Shown here: piece after piece, positions 33,796 to 41,392 of the stretch
Position numbering within the stretch: the first letter of the stretch is position 1
Layout of the letters: each line of letters opens with the position of its first letter
NCBI RefSeq assembly: GCF_000217955.3
Contig: NZ_AFOY02000015.1
Span: 1,116,001 to 1,180,000 of the forward strand
Length of the DNA stretch: 64,000 nt
Source of the DNA: Pseudomonas fluorescens HK44
GTDB taxonomy: Bacteria > Pseudomonadota > Gammaproteobacteria > Pseudomonadales > Pseudomonadaceae
Direction of reading: 5' to 3'
Made by a program: the position numbers and the translations under genes
Notes under the pieces: generated by a model
The model's input: only the letters and a program-made list of their open reading frames with translations
Database searches by the model: none
Told to the model about the DNA's origin: nothing

Positions 33796-34404
33796 ATGAA
33801 TAGCTACGGATTGTTTTTACTGTTCGCCGCCCTGACCATTCTGAGTCCTGGGCCCGGCGTGGTGCTCACGCTTACCAATGCCCTGCGCCATGGCTGGACC
33901 GGCGCGCTGCCGGGTATCCTGGGCATCGCCCTGGGGGCGTTTGTCGTCGCCGGGATCAGCGCGACCAGCGTGGGCCTGATACTCGCGACCTCCGCGAGCG
34001 CGTTCACCGTGCTGAAGTATGCCGGTGCCGCGTACCTCTTGTACCTGGGTTACAAAAGCTGGCGCACTGATCGTTTCATCCCTGAACGTGAAGTGAACTC
34101 GTCGGGTCCTGGCTATCGCTTCGTCGAAGCGGCATCGCTCCAGCTGTTGAACCCAAAAGCGGTGTTCTTCTTTCTCGCGGTGTTCCCGCAATTCATCGAC
34201 ACCTCGACGCACTACTACAGCCAGTTTTTTACCCTGGTCAGCTCTTACAGCGTGCTGGTGATCCTGATCCACGGCAGCTATGCCCTGCTCGCCAACGCGG
34301 CCAAAGGCTGGCTGTCGAGCCAAAAAGGTTCCTGGCTGGCGGCGAAGGTGTCAGGCGTTACGTTCGCCGGCTTCGGCGTGCTGATGGCCTCGGCCAGTCG
34401 ATAG
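33796..34404 (+). CDS. LysE/RhtB-family amino-acid exporter
   Basis: A 202-residue membrane protein with about six helices and the RhtB signature near the N-terminus (SPGPGVVLTLTNALRHGWTG) plus KYAGAAYLLYLGYKSWRTD. LQLLNPKAVFFFLAVFPQFI is the conserved middle segment. It exports an amino acid (homoserine, threonine, leucine or similar; not resolvable). GGAGTGAGAG precedes the ATG. Regulation by the divergent LysR gene is likely. A weak 7-bp hairpin at 34424-34446 may end the transcript. Confidence 0.9.
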   Translation: MNSYGLFLLFAALTILSPGPGVVLTLTNALRHGWTGALPGILGIALGAFVVAGISATSVGLILATSASAFTVLKYAGAAYLLYLGYKSWRTDRFIPEREVNSSGPGYRFVEAASLQLLNPKAVFFFLAVFPQFIDTSTHYYSQFFTLVSSYSVLVILIHGSYALLANAAKGWLSSQKGSWLAAKVSGVTFAGFGVLMASASR

Positions 34405-34572
34405 CGAACCTGGCGCACAACGGCGTGCCAAGTCCACTCTGGCACGGCGAAAAAGCCATCCAGCATTGGCACTGTGCCTAAATGAGCAGCGTTTTCAGAC
34501 CCGTCCTACAGCCATGACCCTCTGCTTGAGATAGCGTCTCGTCGCACTTAACAGTGCGAAACAAGGACGCGC

Positions 34573-35823
34573 ATGGCTCGTAATAAGGACATACCAAAAG
34601 TCTGGAACCCTCCGTCGGGTGACGGTCATCACCGCACCTCTAGATACATGACACCAACCGAGCTTGCAGAGCGTGAGTCTCGACAGCAGGCATATGAAGA
34701 CATGCTCGCCAGACAACAAAACATCGAAAGGAGTTTTAGGGAACAAAACAAGAAGCAGGTACAACCACGCGTTGGCTGTGTGTTCGCAAAATCCTGCAAC
34801 TTGCCGGATGGAATCATAAATCACGACAACCCGACCGGATTCGTGCCTGTTACCAGCCTGAAAGATTATGGTCATTACGTTCTGCTTGGCGGCCGGGACG
34901 TGGACGAACATGGCCAAGTACCACTCAAGAAAATCAGTGGAACTGTGCCCGCCAACATTGGCTCTTTGACGTTAGGCGCAGCAGCTATCGCCTCAGCAGG
35001 CGCAACCGGCCCGGCAACTTCGGCAATTAGCGTGGGCAGCGTGACGAGTGCTGGCGTTGTTACAGGGGCGCTTCTCGGTCTGATCGCGATGCTGGTTCCA
35101 TCAAGCCTGGGTGACAGCGCTCTATACACGGAAGAGCAACTCAGAACACTCAAACAAGCCCGTACGCGTGTTCGATTGCGTGTCGAAGAAAACGCCGACG
35201 GAACCCTAAAAGGTTACGGCTACAACACCCAGAGTCGCCGTGAATGGGAGCTCATCCCTGTTGTCACGTTTAGGGCCCAAGGCTCCCGGCAAGTGGCCGA
35301 TTTGGGTGATGGCATTACCTTGACCTGGACACCGGCGGTCACTCCGGACAATACCTTGACAATCCCTGCACTGGAGGGAGCACCGCAAGCTCCACAAATC
35401 TGGATTTACCCGGCTACGCAGGCGGCCGACAACATCATCGTGAACCCTGTTTATCCGCCTGAATACAAAGACTTCATTCTTGTTTTCCCGGCGGATTCCG
35501 GTATTCAATCGCTTTATATCGTCATGAACATGGAGTTCGACGCGGCTAATTACCACGGGAAAACGGACAACCCGGTAAAGAGCAAAGGGCCGGTCAATGG
35601 GCAGGAAGCGCTAGACAATTCTGTGCAGGTAAAACCGACATCACCACGCCGAATTGGCGTTGATCCGGGCACCAAGGAGTTTGTGGTCTTCGACCGAACA
35701 GGAGGAGACGTCTATCACGGTCACGTAAGGTCGTGGGATAAACTCCACCAGGACATGAAAAATGCTCTGATCAAAGCCGGAACGGTCGACAACAAAGGCA
35801 ACATTCAGGGAGTTAAAAAGTGA
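34573..35823 (+). CDS. Bacteriocin-like toxin with S-type pyocin domain
   Basis: A 416-residue predicted antibacterial toxin. Residues 1-125 are polar, with VGCVFAKSCNLPDG. Residues 130-178 are a Gly/Ala/Ser-rich hydrophobic stretch. Residues about 198-317 match the Pyocin_S domain (RLRVEENADGTLKGYGY, IWIYPATQAADNIIVNPVYP, DFILVFPADSG). The last 65 residues (PRRIGVDPGTKEFVVFD, VYHGHVRSWDKL) form a separate toxin domain, probably a nuclease with two His, which I cannot assign to a named family. S-type pyocins are usually longer and begin with a receptor-binding domain that is not evident here. AAGGA is 5 nt before the ATG. The immunity gene overlaps the stop. Confidence 0.85.
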   Translation: MARNKDIPKVWNPPSGDGHHRTSRYMTPTELAERESRQQAYEDMLARQQNIERSFREQNKKQVQPRVGCVFAKSCNLPDGIINHDNPTGFVPVTSLKDYGHYVLLGGRDVDEHGQVPLKKISGTVPANIGSLTLGAAAIASAGATGPATSAISVGSVTSAGVVTGALLGLIAMLVPSSLGDSALYTEEQLRTLKQARTRVRLRVEENADGTLKGYGYNTQSRREWELIPVVTFRAQGSRQVADLGDGITLTWTPAVTPDNTLTIPALEGAPQAPQIWIYPATQAADNIIVNPVYPPEYKDFILVFPADSGIQSLYIVMNMEFDAANYHGKTDNPVKSKGPVNGQEALDNSVQVKPTSPRRIGVDPGTKEFVVFDRTGGDVYHGHVRSWDKLHQDMKNALIKAGTVDNKGNIQGVKK

Positions 35824-36155
35824 GCCTGCTCTATCAAGATCCATCGATGAACCATGACAAAGCGAGCACTCTTCTTGCTGAAGGAAAGGAAACGGATGTC
35901 ATCGCCGCCCTGATCTCCATCGGTCTTAACGAGACAGATGGAGCGTGGGCTCAGAACACTTGCCTGCACTATCTGAACAGTGAGAATGAAAATGTTGCAT
36001 CTGCGGCCATCACAGCCCTTGGTCATGTGGCACGCCGGCACGGTCAACTGGAGATAGAGAAGGTACTCGCAGCCTTTGAGCGTGCAAAGGCGCGATTCCC
36101 CTCTCTTGAACCTGTCATTTCGGACACCCTTGAAGACATCGAGCTATTTACCTGA
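35820..36155 (+). CDS. Probable immunity protein for the preceding toxin
   Basis: A 111-residue acidic, all-helical protein. Its GTG start overlaps the toxin stop (GTGA) and GGGAG lies 8 nt upstream, which is the classic toxin-immunity coupling. Helical repeats (NENVASAAITALGHVARRHG and similar) look HEAT-like. Pairing a small acidic protein with a nuclease-type toxin suggests it masks the toxin domain in the producer. I do not know its immunity family. An internal ATG at 35847 is a less likely start. Confidence 0.75.
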   Translation: MSLLYQDPSMNHDKASTLLAEGKETDVIAALISIGLNETDGAWAQNTCLHYLNSENENVASAAITALGHVARRHGQLEIEKVLAAFERAKARFPSLEPVISDTLEDIELFT

Positions 36156-36188
36156 CGTACTGCCAGGCAAATGCCCGTAGCGGTGTCC

Positions 36189-37127
36189 TCAAGCGTTGCG
36201 ATATTCAACCGTCAGGTGTGACAGTTCATGGACCGGGGCCAACCGTTCGCGGATGGCATCGGCCGTGACGGCTGCCGAAGTCACGACGCTGACAATCGCT
36301 GCCCGGGCCTGTGGGCCTACGCGCCAGACATGCAGGTCGGTGATGCTGACATCGCCTGTCGACTCAAGCAGTTCACGAACCTCGGCGGCAACGTGTTCAT
36401 CGGTCGTGTCCAGCAGCACTGCGGCGCTGTCTCGCATCAAGCCATAGGCCCAATTGGCGATCACGATTGCACCGACGATACCCATCACCGGGTCCAGCCA
36501 GACCCAGCCCAGATAGCGACCGGCCAACAACGCAGCGATTGCCAGCACGGAAGTCATCGCATCGGCCAGCACATGGACATAGGCCGAACGCAGATTGTTG
36601 TCGTGATGATGACCATGATCATGACCGTGACCGTGACCGTGACCGTGACCGTGGTCATGATGCCCAGAGTTGCCGGCCAGTAAAAGCGCGCTGGCGATGT
36701 TCACGGCCAGGCCCACCACGGCGATCAGCGTCGCTTCGGTGAAGGCCACCGTAGTCGGTTGAAACAGCCGCATGATGGACTCTGCAGCAATGACGATCGA
36801 GACCAGCCCCAGCACCATGGCCGAGGCGAAACCCGCCAGATCCCCTACTTTGCCCGTACCAAAACTGTAGCGCGCATTACCGGCGTTTCGTCTGGCAAAC
36901 CCGTAGGCGATTGCGGTAATACCCAGCGCACCGACATGGGTGGCCATATGGAAACCGTCCGCCAACAGTGCCATGGACCCGGTGATATAACCGGCAGCGA
37001 TCTCGCCAACCATCATGACGAACGTCAGCGCAACGACCCACAGCGTGCGTCTGGCGTTCTCATCGTGGGTGGCCCCCAGGAACATGTGATCGTGGGAATA
37101 ACGTGAAACCTGAGGTGAACTGCTCAT
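36189..37127 (-). CDS. dmeF: CDF-family cobalt/nickel efflux protein (DmeF-like)
   Basis: A 312-residue cation diffusion facilitator with six helices: GYITGSMALLADGFHMATHV (metal-site D/H in helix 2), VLADAMTSVLAI in helix 5, a cytoplasmic His-rich loop between helices 4 and 5 (GHHDHGHGHGHGHGHDHGHH), and a C-terminal regulatory domain. The N-terminal SHDHMFLGATHDENARRT is typical of DmeF-type exporters. The RcnR-like gene 13 bp upstream supports Co/Ni over Zn. ATG 37127 is chosen with GAAGG upstream; longer readings overlap the regulator. Part of the His loop is coded by a hexanucleotide tandem repeat. Confidence 0.9.
   Translation of the reverse strand: MSSSPQVSRYSHDHMFLGATHDENARRTLWVVALTFVMMVGEIAAGYITGSMALLADGFHMATHVGALGITAIAYGFARRNAGNARYSFGTGKVGDLAGFASAMVLGLVSIVIAAESIMRLFQPTTVAFTEATLIAVVGLAVNIASALLLAGNSGHHDHGHGHGHGHGHDHGHHHDNNLRSAYVHVLADAMTSVLAIAALLAGRYLGWVWLDPVMGIVGAIVIANWAYGLMRDSAAVLLDTTDEHVAAEVRELLESTGDVSITDLHVWRVGPQARAAIVSVVTSAAVTADAIRERLAPVHELSHLTVEYRNA
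36623..36652. repeat. Tandem hexanucleotide repeat (GACCGT x5) in dmeF
   Basis: Five perfect head-to-tail copies of GACCGT (top strand) encode the Gly-His run of the DmeF cytoplasmic loop. The unit is 6 bp, so gain or loss of copies would add or remove Gly-His pairs without a frameshift. Confidence 0.9.
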
Positions 37128-37140
37128 GGTTGCATGACCT

Positions 37141-37416
37141 TCAATTTGAGTAACGACGAATGGCTTGCAGCAAGTCTTCAAGGCCTTCGGCGCGTTCTTG
37201 GTCGCTGAGCTCCGGGCTGGCCACGTGTTCACGCGCATGAGCTTCGATGAACTGATCCAGAAGACCGTTGACCGCGCCACGGATCGCCGCAACCAAATGC
37301 AGGGTCTTGGCGCAGTCAGCCTCCGACTCCAATGCCCGCTCGACGGCTTGAACCTGGCCGGCAATCCGACGAACCCGCTTCAGCAAATCGTCTTTGTGTT
37401 CGTGAATGTGCGACAT
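37141..37416 (-). CDS. dmeR: RcnR/DmeR-like metal-responsive repressor
   Basis: A 91-residue all-helical regulator of the CsoR/RcnR family with VRRIAGQVQAVERALE in helix 1. Counting from the ATG at 37416, the residues are H3, C35, H60 and H64, exactly the four metal ligands of E. coli RcnR, which both fixes the start and argues for Co/Ni sensing; formaldehyde-sensing FrmR lacks this set. The downstream dmeF is 13 bp away. A G-tract operator overlaps the ribosome-binding region, so autorepression is likely. Confidence 0.9.
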   Translation of the reverse strand: MSHIHEHKDDLLKRVRRIAGQVQAVERALESEADCAKTLHLVAAIRGAVNGLLDQFIEAHAREHVASPELSDQERAEGLEDLLQAIRRYSN

Positions 37417-37420
37417 ACCC

Positions 37421-37431
37421 ATACCCCCTAT
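37421..37431. promoter_or_regulatory. G/C-tract operator candidate for DmeR
   Basis: ATA-CCCCC-TAT: a five-base tract flanked by inverted AT triplets, the layout of RcnR/CsoR-family sites. It lies 5-15 bp before the dmeR start and includes the Shine-Dalgarno (AGGGGG on the gene strand). Confidence 0.6.
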
Positions 37432-37669
37432 ACCTATCCATGAAAAGGATAGTCGTCGATCACGTCAATATTGGCAACTCTGCATTCACCCAATGGTCAT
37501 CGGACACGCCGCAAAACGGCACTAGAACAATGCGCTCGGATCAACTGCCTCGGCCATCGCCCGATTCCCAAGATCCCCCGGTGCAGGTGATCGCCGGAGT
37601 CGTACGCCGGCAGAAAACGTGTCGGGTGCTGTGGGTCGCGCATGATGTGGTCGAAGCATCGAAGGCCTC

Positions 37670-37907
37670 GCTGCTGCGATCCGCGACGGCCTGCTGCTCG
37701 GCACAGGACTCTGCATCACGCCGGCCTGGCTGGTCAGCGACTTGCTGGAAAACGGCGATCTGGTAACGCGTGCTGCCGCAGTGGAACGGGCCGGACAATG
37801 AAGCGTTCCTGCTCTACCCGGAACGCCGCTACCGACCGTTGCGCGCGCGGTTGCTCACAGAGTTTCTCTGCGAGCGAATCGGCCAGTTGCCAGGGTTCGA
37901 GGCGTAA
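37670..37907 (+). pseudogene. Decayed C-terminal fragment of a LysR-family regulator
   Basis: Reading from 37670 gives AAIRDGLLLGTGLCITPAWL and then VSDLLENGDLV. After one extra base near 37765 the frame continues from 37767 as RVLPQWNGPDNEAFLLYPER to YRPLRARLLTEF, ending at a TAA at 37905-37907. Together this is the last 80 or so residues of a LysR effector domain. The HTH and most of the gene are missing, and 37443-37669 holds nothing I recognise. It is a relic of a lost regulator, not a functional gene. Confidence 0.7.
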
Positions 37908-37913
37908 CAGCGA

Positions 37914-38252
37914 TCAGTCGTCGCGCGTGAGCACTTCGAGCAATTCAATCTCGAAAACCAGATTGGAATTAGGCGGGATGGCGCCCATCGAGCGCTCGCC
38001 ATACGCCAGGTGCGCCGGCACCAGCAACTTGCGCTTGCCGCCGACCTTCATGCCCATCAGGCCCTGATCCCAGCCCTTGATCACTCGGCCGGTGCCGATC
38101 ACGCATTGGAAGGGTTTGCCGCGCTCCCAGGAAGAATCGAACGACGTACCGTCCTCCAGAAAACCGCGGTACTGGGTGGTAATCAAGGCACCCTTAACAG
38201 CGGCTTTGCCGTCGCCCACTTCAAGGTCGATGACCTGCAATTCTTCGTTCAT
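37914..38252 (-). CDS. FKBP-type peptidyl-prolyl cis-trans isomerase
   Basis: A 112-residue single-domain FKBP. Active-site landmarks are YRGFLEDGTSFDSS, VIGTGRVIKGWDQGLMGM and ERSMGAIPPNSNLVFEIELL. There is no signal peptide, so it is cytoplasmic and helps protein folding. ATG 38252 is used with GAGAGC upstream; the longer reading adds residues unlike the family. The product length is typical of minimal FKBPs (107-115). Confidence 0.92.
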   Translation of the reverse strand: MNEELQVIDLEVGDGKAAVKGALITTQYRGFLEDGTSFDSSWERGKPFQCVIGTGRVIKGWDQGLMGMKVGGKRKLLVPAHLAYGERSMGAIPPNSNLVFEIELLEVLTRDD

Positions 38253-38454
38253 TACTGCTCTCGTCTGTTCGCTGGCCCTGCCGGGCTTCAAGGGCAGGGT
38301 TTTCCCAGAAAGCCGGCCACTTGGCAACCTTCTCATTCACTGAAAACACACCCGCGCTTTCTGTAAAAACCTGTAGTCTCATCAAAGGTCTGAATTAAAA
38401 TAGCTATCCGCCACTATCTGCACGGATTCAACAAGCCATGACGGCATCCTTTCA

Positions 38455-39519
38455 ATGACCCTGATCTGGCTCGGCCTCGGCGCCGCACTGCTCATTGTTA
38501 CCCTGATTTGCGTGATGTTGCGTCGTGAGCGAGCATTGCGAAAACAATTGGCCGAATGTCGTGCCTTGATCGACGGTCTGCCGGCAGGCCTCATCCAGGG
38601 CGCTGCACCAGAGGATGTCGAACGTTTCAAACGCAGCCAGTACTTCGCCCGCATCGGCACCTGGGATTGGGATGTCGATACCGAGACGCTTTACTGGTCG
38701 GACGCCATCTATGGCATGTTCGGGTTTAAGGTTGGCGAAGTGACGCCCACTTATGCGCTGTTTTGTTCCTGTGTACACCCCGACGACCGGGAGCAGGTAC
38801 GTGCCGGTGAATTGCGTTGCCTGGAAACCGGTGAAAATCACGACGAAGAGTACCGAGTGATCTGGCCAGACGGCAGCATTCACTGGCTGCGCGAAACCGG
38901 CAACGTGGTGAAAAATCACGACCGGTCAACGATCAAAATGATGGGTGTGGTCCGTGACATCACCGAGGAAAGAGCGTCGGCCAGTCAGTTGCAACAACTG
39001 GCTCACTATGACTCGCTGACGGGTTTACCCAACCGTCTGGTCCTGGAGAAACGCCTGGCCAGCGCACTGGAGCAAGCACGACTCAGTACCACGCGGGTGA
39101 TGCTGGTGTTTATCGACCTGAACGGGTTCAAGGTCATCAACGACGACTACGGCCACGCCGCTGGCGACCGGGTCCTGATCACCATTGCCAGCCGCCTGAA
39201 AAATGTCCTCCGCGCCTGCGACACGGTTGCACGGATCGGTGGCGACGAGTTTGTGGTCATCCTCGAAGGTCTGCCCCAAGGCAAAAGCCTCTCAGAAGAA
39301 GCACGCGGCATTTGCCAGAAAATCTTTATCGAACTCTCGCCCCCGATCAACTTCGGCAAACACCAATGGCACATCGGCACCAGTCTTGGCGTCGCGGTTT
39401 TCCCGGACCACGCGCCGAGCATGGACACCTTGATTCACATTGCCGACCTCGCGATGTATGAAGCCAAGCGCAGCGGCAACAACCAGTACCGGATGGGCAA
39501 GCAAACGACATCGCTTTAG
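38455..39519 (+). CDS. PAS-GGDEF diguanylate cyclase
   Basis: A 354-residue signalling protein that should make cyclic di-GMP. One N-terminal membrane helix (3-22) is followed by a short coiled segment and a PAS/PAC sensor domain (about 60-175: IGTWDWDVDTETLYWSD, then EYRVIWPDGSIHWL and GVVRDITE). The GGDEF domain follows (about 180-350) with HYDSLTGLPNR, FIDLNGFKVIND and the intact catalytic RIGGDEF. No clear inhibitory RxxD is placed before GGDEF, so product inhibition may be weak. The stop shares bases with the convergent RcnB-like gene. Confidence 0.92.
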   Translation: MTLIWLGLGAALLIVTLICVMLRRERALRKQLAECRALIDGLPAGLIQGAAPEDVERFKRSQYFARIGTWDWDVDTETLYWSDAIYGMFGFKVGEVTPTYALFCSCVHPDDREQVRAGELRCLETGENHDEEYRVIWPDGSIHWLRETGNVVKNHDRSTIKMMGVVRDITEERASASQLQQLAHYDSLTGLPNRLVLEKRLASALEQARLSTTRVMLVFIDLNGFKVINDDYGHAAGDRVLITIASRLKNVLRACDTVARIGGDEFVVILEGLPQGKSLSEEARGICQKIFIELSPPINFGKHQWHIGTSLGVAVFPDHAPSMDTLIHIADLAMYEAKRSGNNQYRMGKQTTSL

Positions 39520-39824
39520 CGCTCGATCGGCATGACCGCCAGAATCTTCCCGTTGCCGGTATGCACCAGCATGTATTTGTCGTTGATTTGCACCCACTGG
39601 CTCTGGCTTTGCGGGGTGTTCAAACCGCGTCTTTTCCAGTCGACCAGGGTTTTTTCGCTGCGTGTGTAGACGTCCGGCGCCTGGTCGCCGACGTGCAGGT
39701 TGCGGGCGTTGATTGGCGCCGACCGGACGATGGTTTGCAGGGTATCGGCGGCCAGGACCATCGGGCAGACAACGACAAGACTCACAAACAACGCCATGGC
39801 CGTCAGTTTCCTTTGATGCAGCAT
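39516..39824 (-). CDS. RcnB-family periplasmic protein
   Basis: A 102-residue secreted protein. A signal peptide (about 1-25, ending VLAAD) precedes a small domain with VVDWKRRGLNTPQSQSQWVQ-like pattern (here LVDWKRRGLNTPQ) and NDKYMLVHTGNGKILAVM, the RcnB fold. E. coli RcnB is a periplasmic factor in nickel/cobalt homeostasis; the role here is unproven, although a DmeRF unit lies 2 kb away. ATG 39824 has AGGAG upstream. The stop overlaps the GGDEF gene stop (TTAG). Confidence 0.8.
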   Translation of the reverse strand: MLHQRKLTAMALFVSLVVVCPMVLAADTLQTIVRSAPINARNLHVGDQAPDVYTRSEKTLVDWKRRGLNTPQSQSQWVQINDKYMLVHTGNGKILAVMPIER

Positions 39825-40021
39825 CGGTATTGCTCCTGTGAATGTGTGGCACCTGCTCTGGGACCGCGATTGCGTCCGCTCATTCGAAACGCTCACACCT
39901 CACTGTAGCGATGATTCTGCGATTGACCTCACCGCAGTGATAATCCACACGCATCAATAGATGCTAAATATGCACTTATCATATCGATCGACCTGCCCCA
40001 GTATCCCGCCTCAATAAGATC

Positions 40022-40041
40022 CATGCGCCACGTTGCGCATG
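40022..40041. promoter_or_regulatory. Inverted repeat before the MFS gene, candidate operator
   Basis: CATGCGC and GCGCATG are exact inverted arms around CACGTT, ending 24 bp before the MFS start codon. Its size suits a dimeric regulator or an RNA hairpin in the leader. Confidence 0.45.
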
Positions 40042-40065
40042 TCATAAAAGCGCGGGAGACACAAC

Positions 40066-41370
40066 ATGCAGGCTACAACCCATCCGCCAGCGACATCCGC
40101 TCGCAGCAAGGCCAGTGCAATTTTCCGGGTCACCTCGGGCAACTTCCTGGAACAGTTCGACTTCTTCCTCTTCGGTTTCTACGCCACCTATATTGCGGCG
40201 GCGTTCTTCCCTGCCAGCAGCGAATTCGCCTCGCTGATGATGACCTTCGCAGTGTTTGGCGCGGGGTTCTTGATGCGCCCGTTGGGCGCGGTGATTCTCG
40301 GTGCGTACATCGATGATGTCGGCCGCCGCAAAGGCTTGATCGTCACCCTGTCGATCATGGCCAGCGGCACGATTCTGATTGTGCTGGTGCCCGGCTACGA
40401 GACCATCGGTCTGTTCGCTCCGGCGCTGGTGTTGATCGGGCGCCTGCTTCAAGGCTTCTCCGCAGGCGCGGAACTGGGCGGCGTGTCGGTGTACCTGGCG
40501 GAAATCGCCACGCCGGGCCGCAAGGGCTTTTTCACCAGTTGGCAGTCGGCCAGCCAGCAAGTGGCGATCGTCATTGCTGCCGCGCTGGGCTATGCGCTGA
40601 ACCAATGGATGCCGGCGACAGTGATTGCCGACTGGGGCTGGCGCATTCCGTTTTTTGTCGGTTGCATGATCGTGCCGTTCATCTTCCTGCTGCGGCGCAA
40701 CCTTGAAGAAACCGCAGAGTTCACCGCCCGCCGCCACCGCCCAAGCATGCGTCAGGTGTTCGGCACCTTGCTGCAAAACTGGCAGATCGTAATCGCCGGG
40801 ATGCTGATGGTGGCGCTGACCACCACCGCGTTTTACCTGATTACCGTGTACGCGCCGACCTTCGGTAAAACCGTGTTGCACCTGAGCACCGCCGATGCGT
40901 TGCTGGTGACCTTGCTGGTCGGCGTGTCGAACTTCTGCTGGCTGCCATTGGGCGGCGCACTGTCGGACCGCATCGGTCGGCGTCCGGTGCTGGTGGCGAT
41001 GACCCTGCTGACCTTGGCCACGGCCTACCCGGCATTGTCGTATCTGGTCCAGGCGCCGAGCTTCATCAACATGCTGCTGGTGTTGCTGTGGCTGTCGTTT
41101 ATCTACGGTTTGTACAACGGCGCCATGGTTGCAGCGCTGACTGAAATCATGCCGGTGGAAGTCCGCGTGGCCGGTTTCTCCCTGGCCTACAGCCTGGCGA
41201 CTGCAGTATTCGGCGGCTTCACCCCAGCGATTTCGACCTTCCTGATTCAGTACTCCGGCGACAAGGCCGCCCCCGGTTACTGGATGAGTTTCGCCGCGCT
41301 GTGTGCGTTGTGCGCAACGCTGTACCTGTACCGGCGCTCGACCGGCCGTCTACAAGCCGCCGTGCAATAA
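40066..41370 (+). CDS. MFS symporter of the citrate/tricarballylate (MHS) type
   Basis: A 434-residue major facilitator with twelve helices. The N-terminal SGNFLEQFDFFLFGFYATYI and the loop GAYIDDVGRRKGL with GRLLQGFSAGAELGGVSVYL identify the metabolite:H+ symporter family. The closest remembered relatives are citrate (CitA) and tricarballylate (TcuC) carriers of the same length. The substrate is thus probably a small carboxylate. It is followed 22 bp later by a periplasmic binding protein gene, and a LysR gene lies beyond, convergent. Confidence 0.85.
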   Translation: MQATTHPPATSARSKASAIFRVTSGNFLEQFDFFLFGFYATYIAAAFFPASSEFASLMMTFAVFGAGFLMRPLGAVILGAYIDDVGRRKGLIVTLSIMASGTILIVLVPGYETIGLFAPALVLIGRLLQGFSAGAELGGVSVYLAEIATPGRKGFFTSWQSASQQVAIVIAAALGYALNQWMPATVIADWGWRIPFFVGCMIVPFIFLLRRNLEETAEFTARRHRPSMRQVFGTLLQNWQIVIAGMLMVALTTTAFYLITVYAPTFGKTVLHLSTADALLVTLLVGVSNFCWLPLGGALSDRIGRRPVLVAMTLLTLATAYPALSYLVQAPSFINMLLVLLWLSFIYGLYNGAMVAALTEIMPVEVRVAGFSLAYSLATAVFGGFTPAISTFLIQYSGDKAAPGYWMSFAALCALCATLYLYRRSTGRLQAAVQ

Positions 41371-41392
41371 GCCCCCCGACAGAGAGGTATCG

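Noticed and set aside
34440..34572. Possible LexA (SOS) or pyocin P-box before the toxin gene
   Set aside because: No CTGT-N8-ACAG palindrome or repeated P-box word could be found; only a 7-bp hairpin (34542-34559) is present.
37516..37670. Separate small gene before the LysR relic
   Set aside because: Frames here are short, Arg/Ser/Pro-rich and without a ribosome site; most likely decayed sequence.
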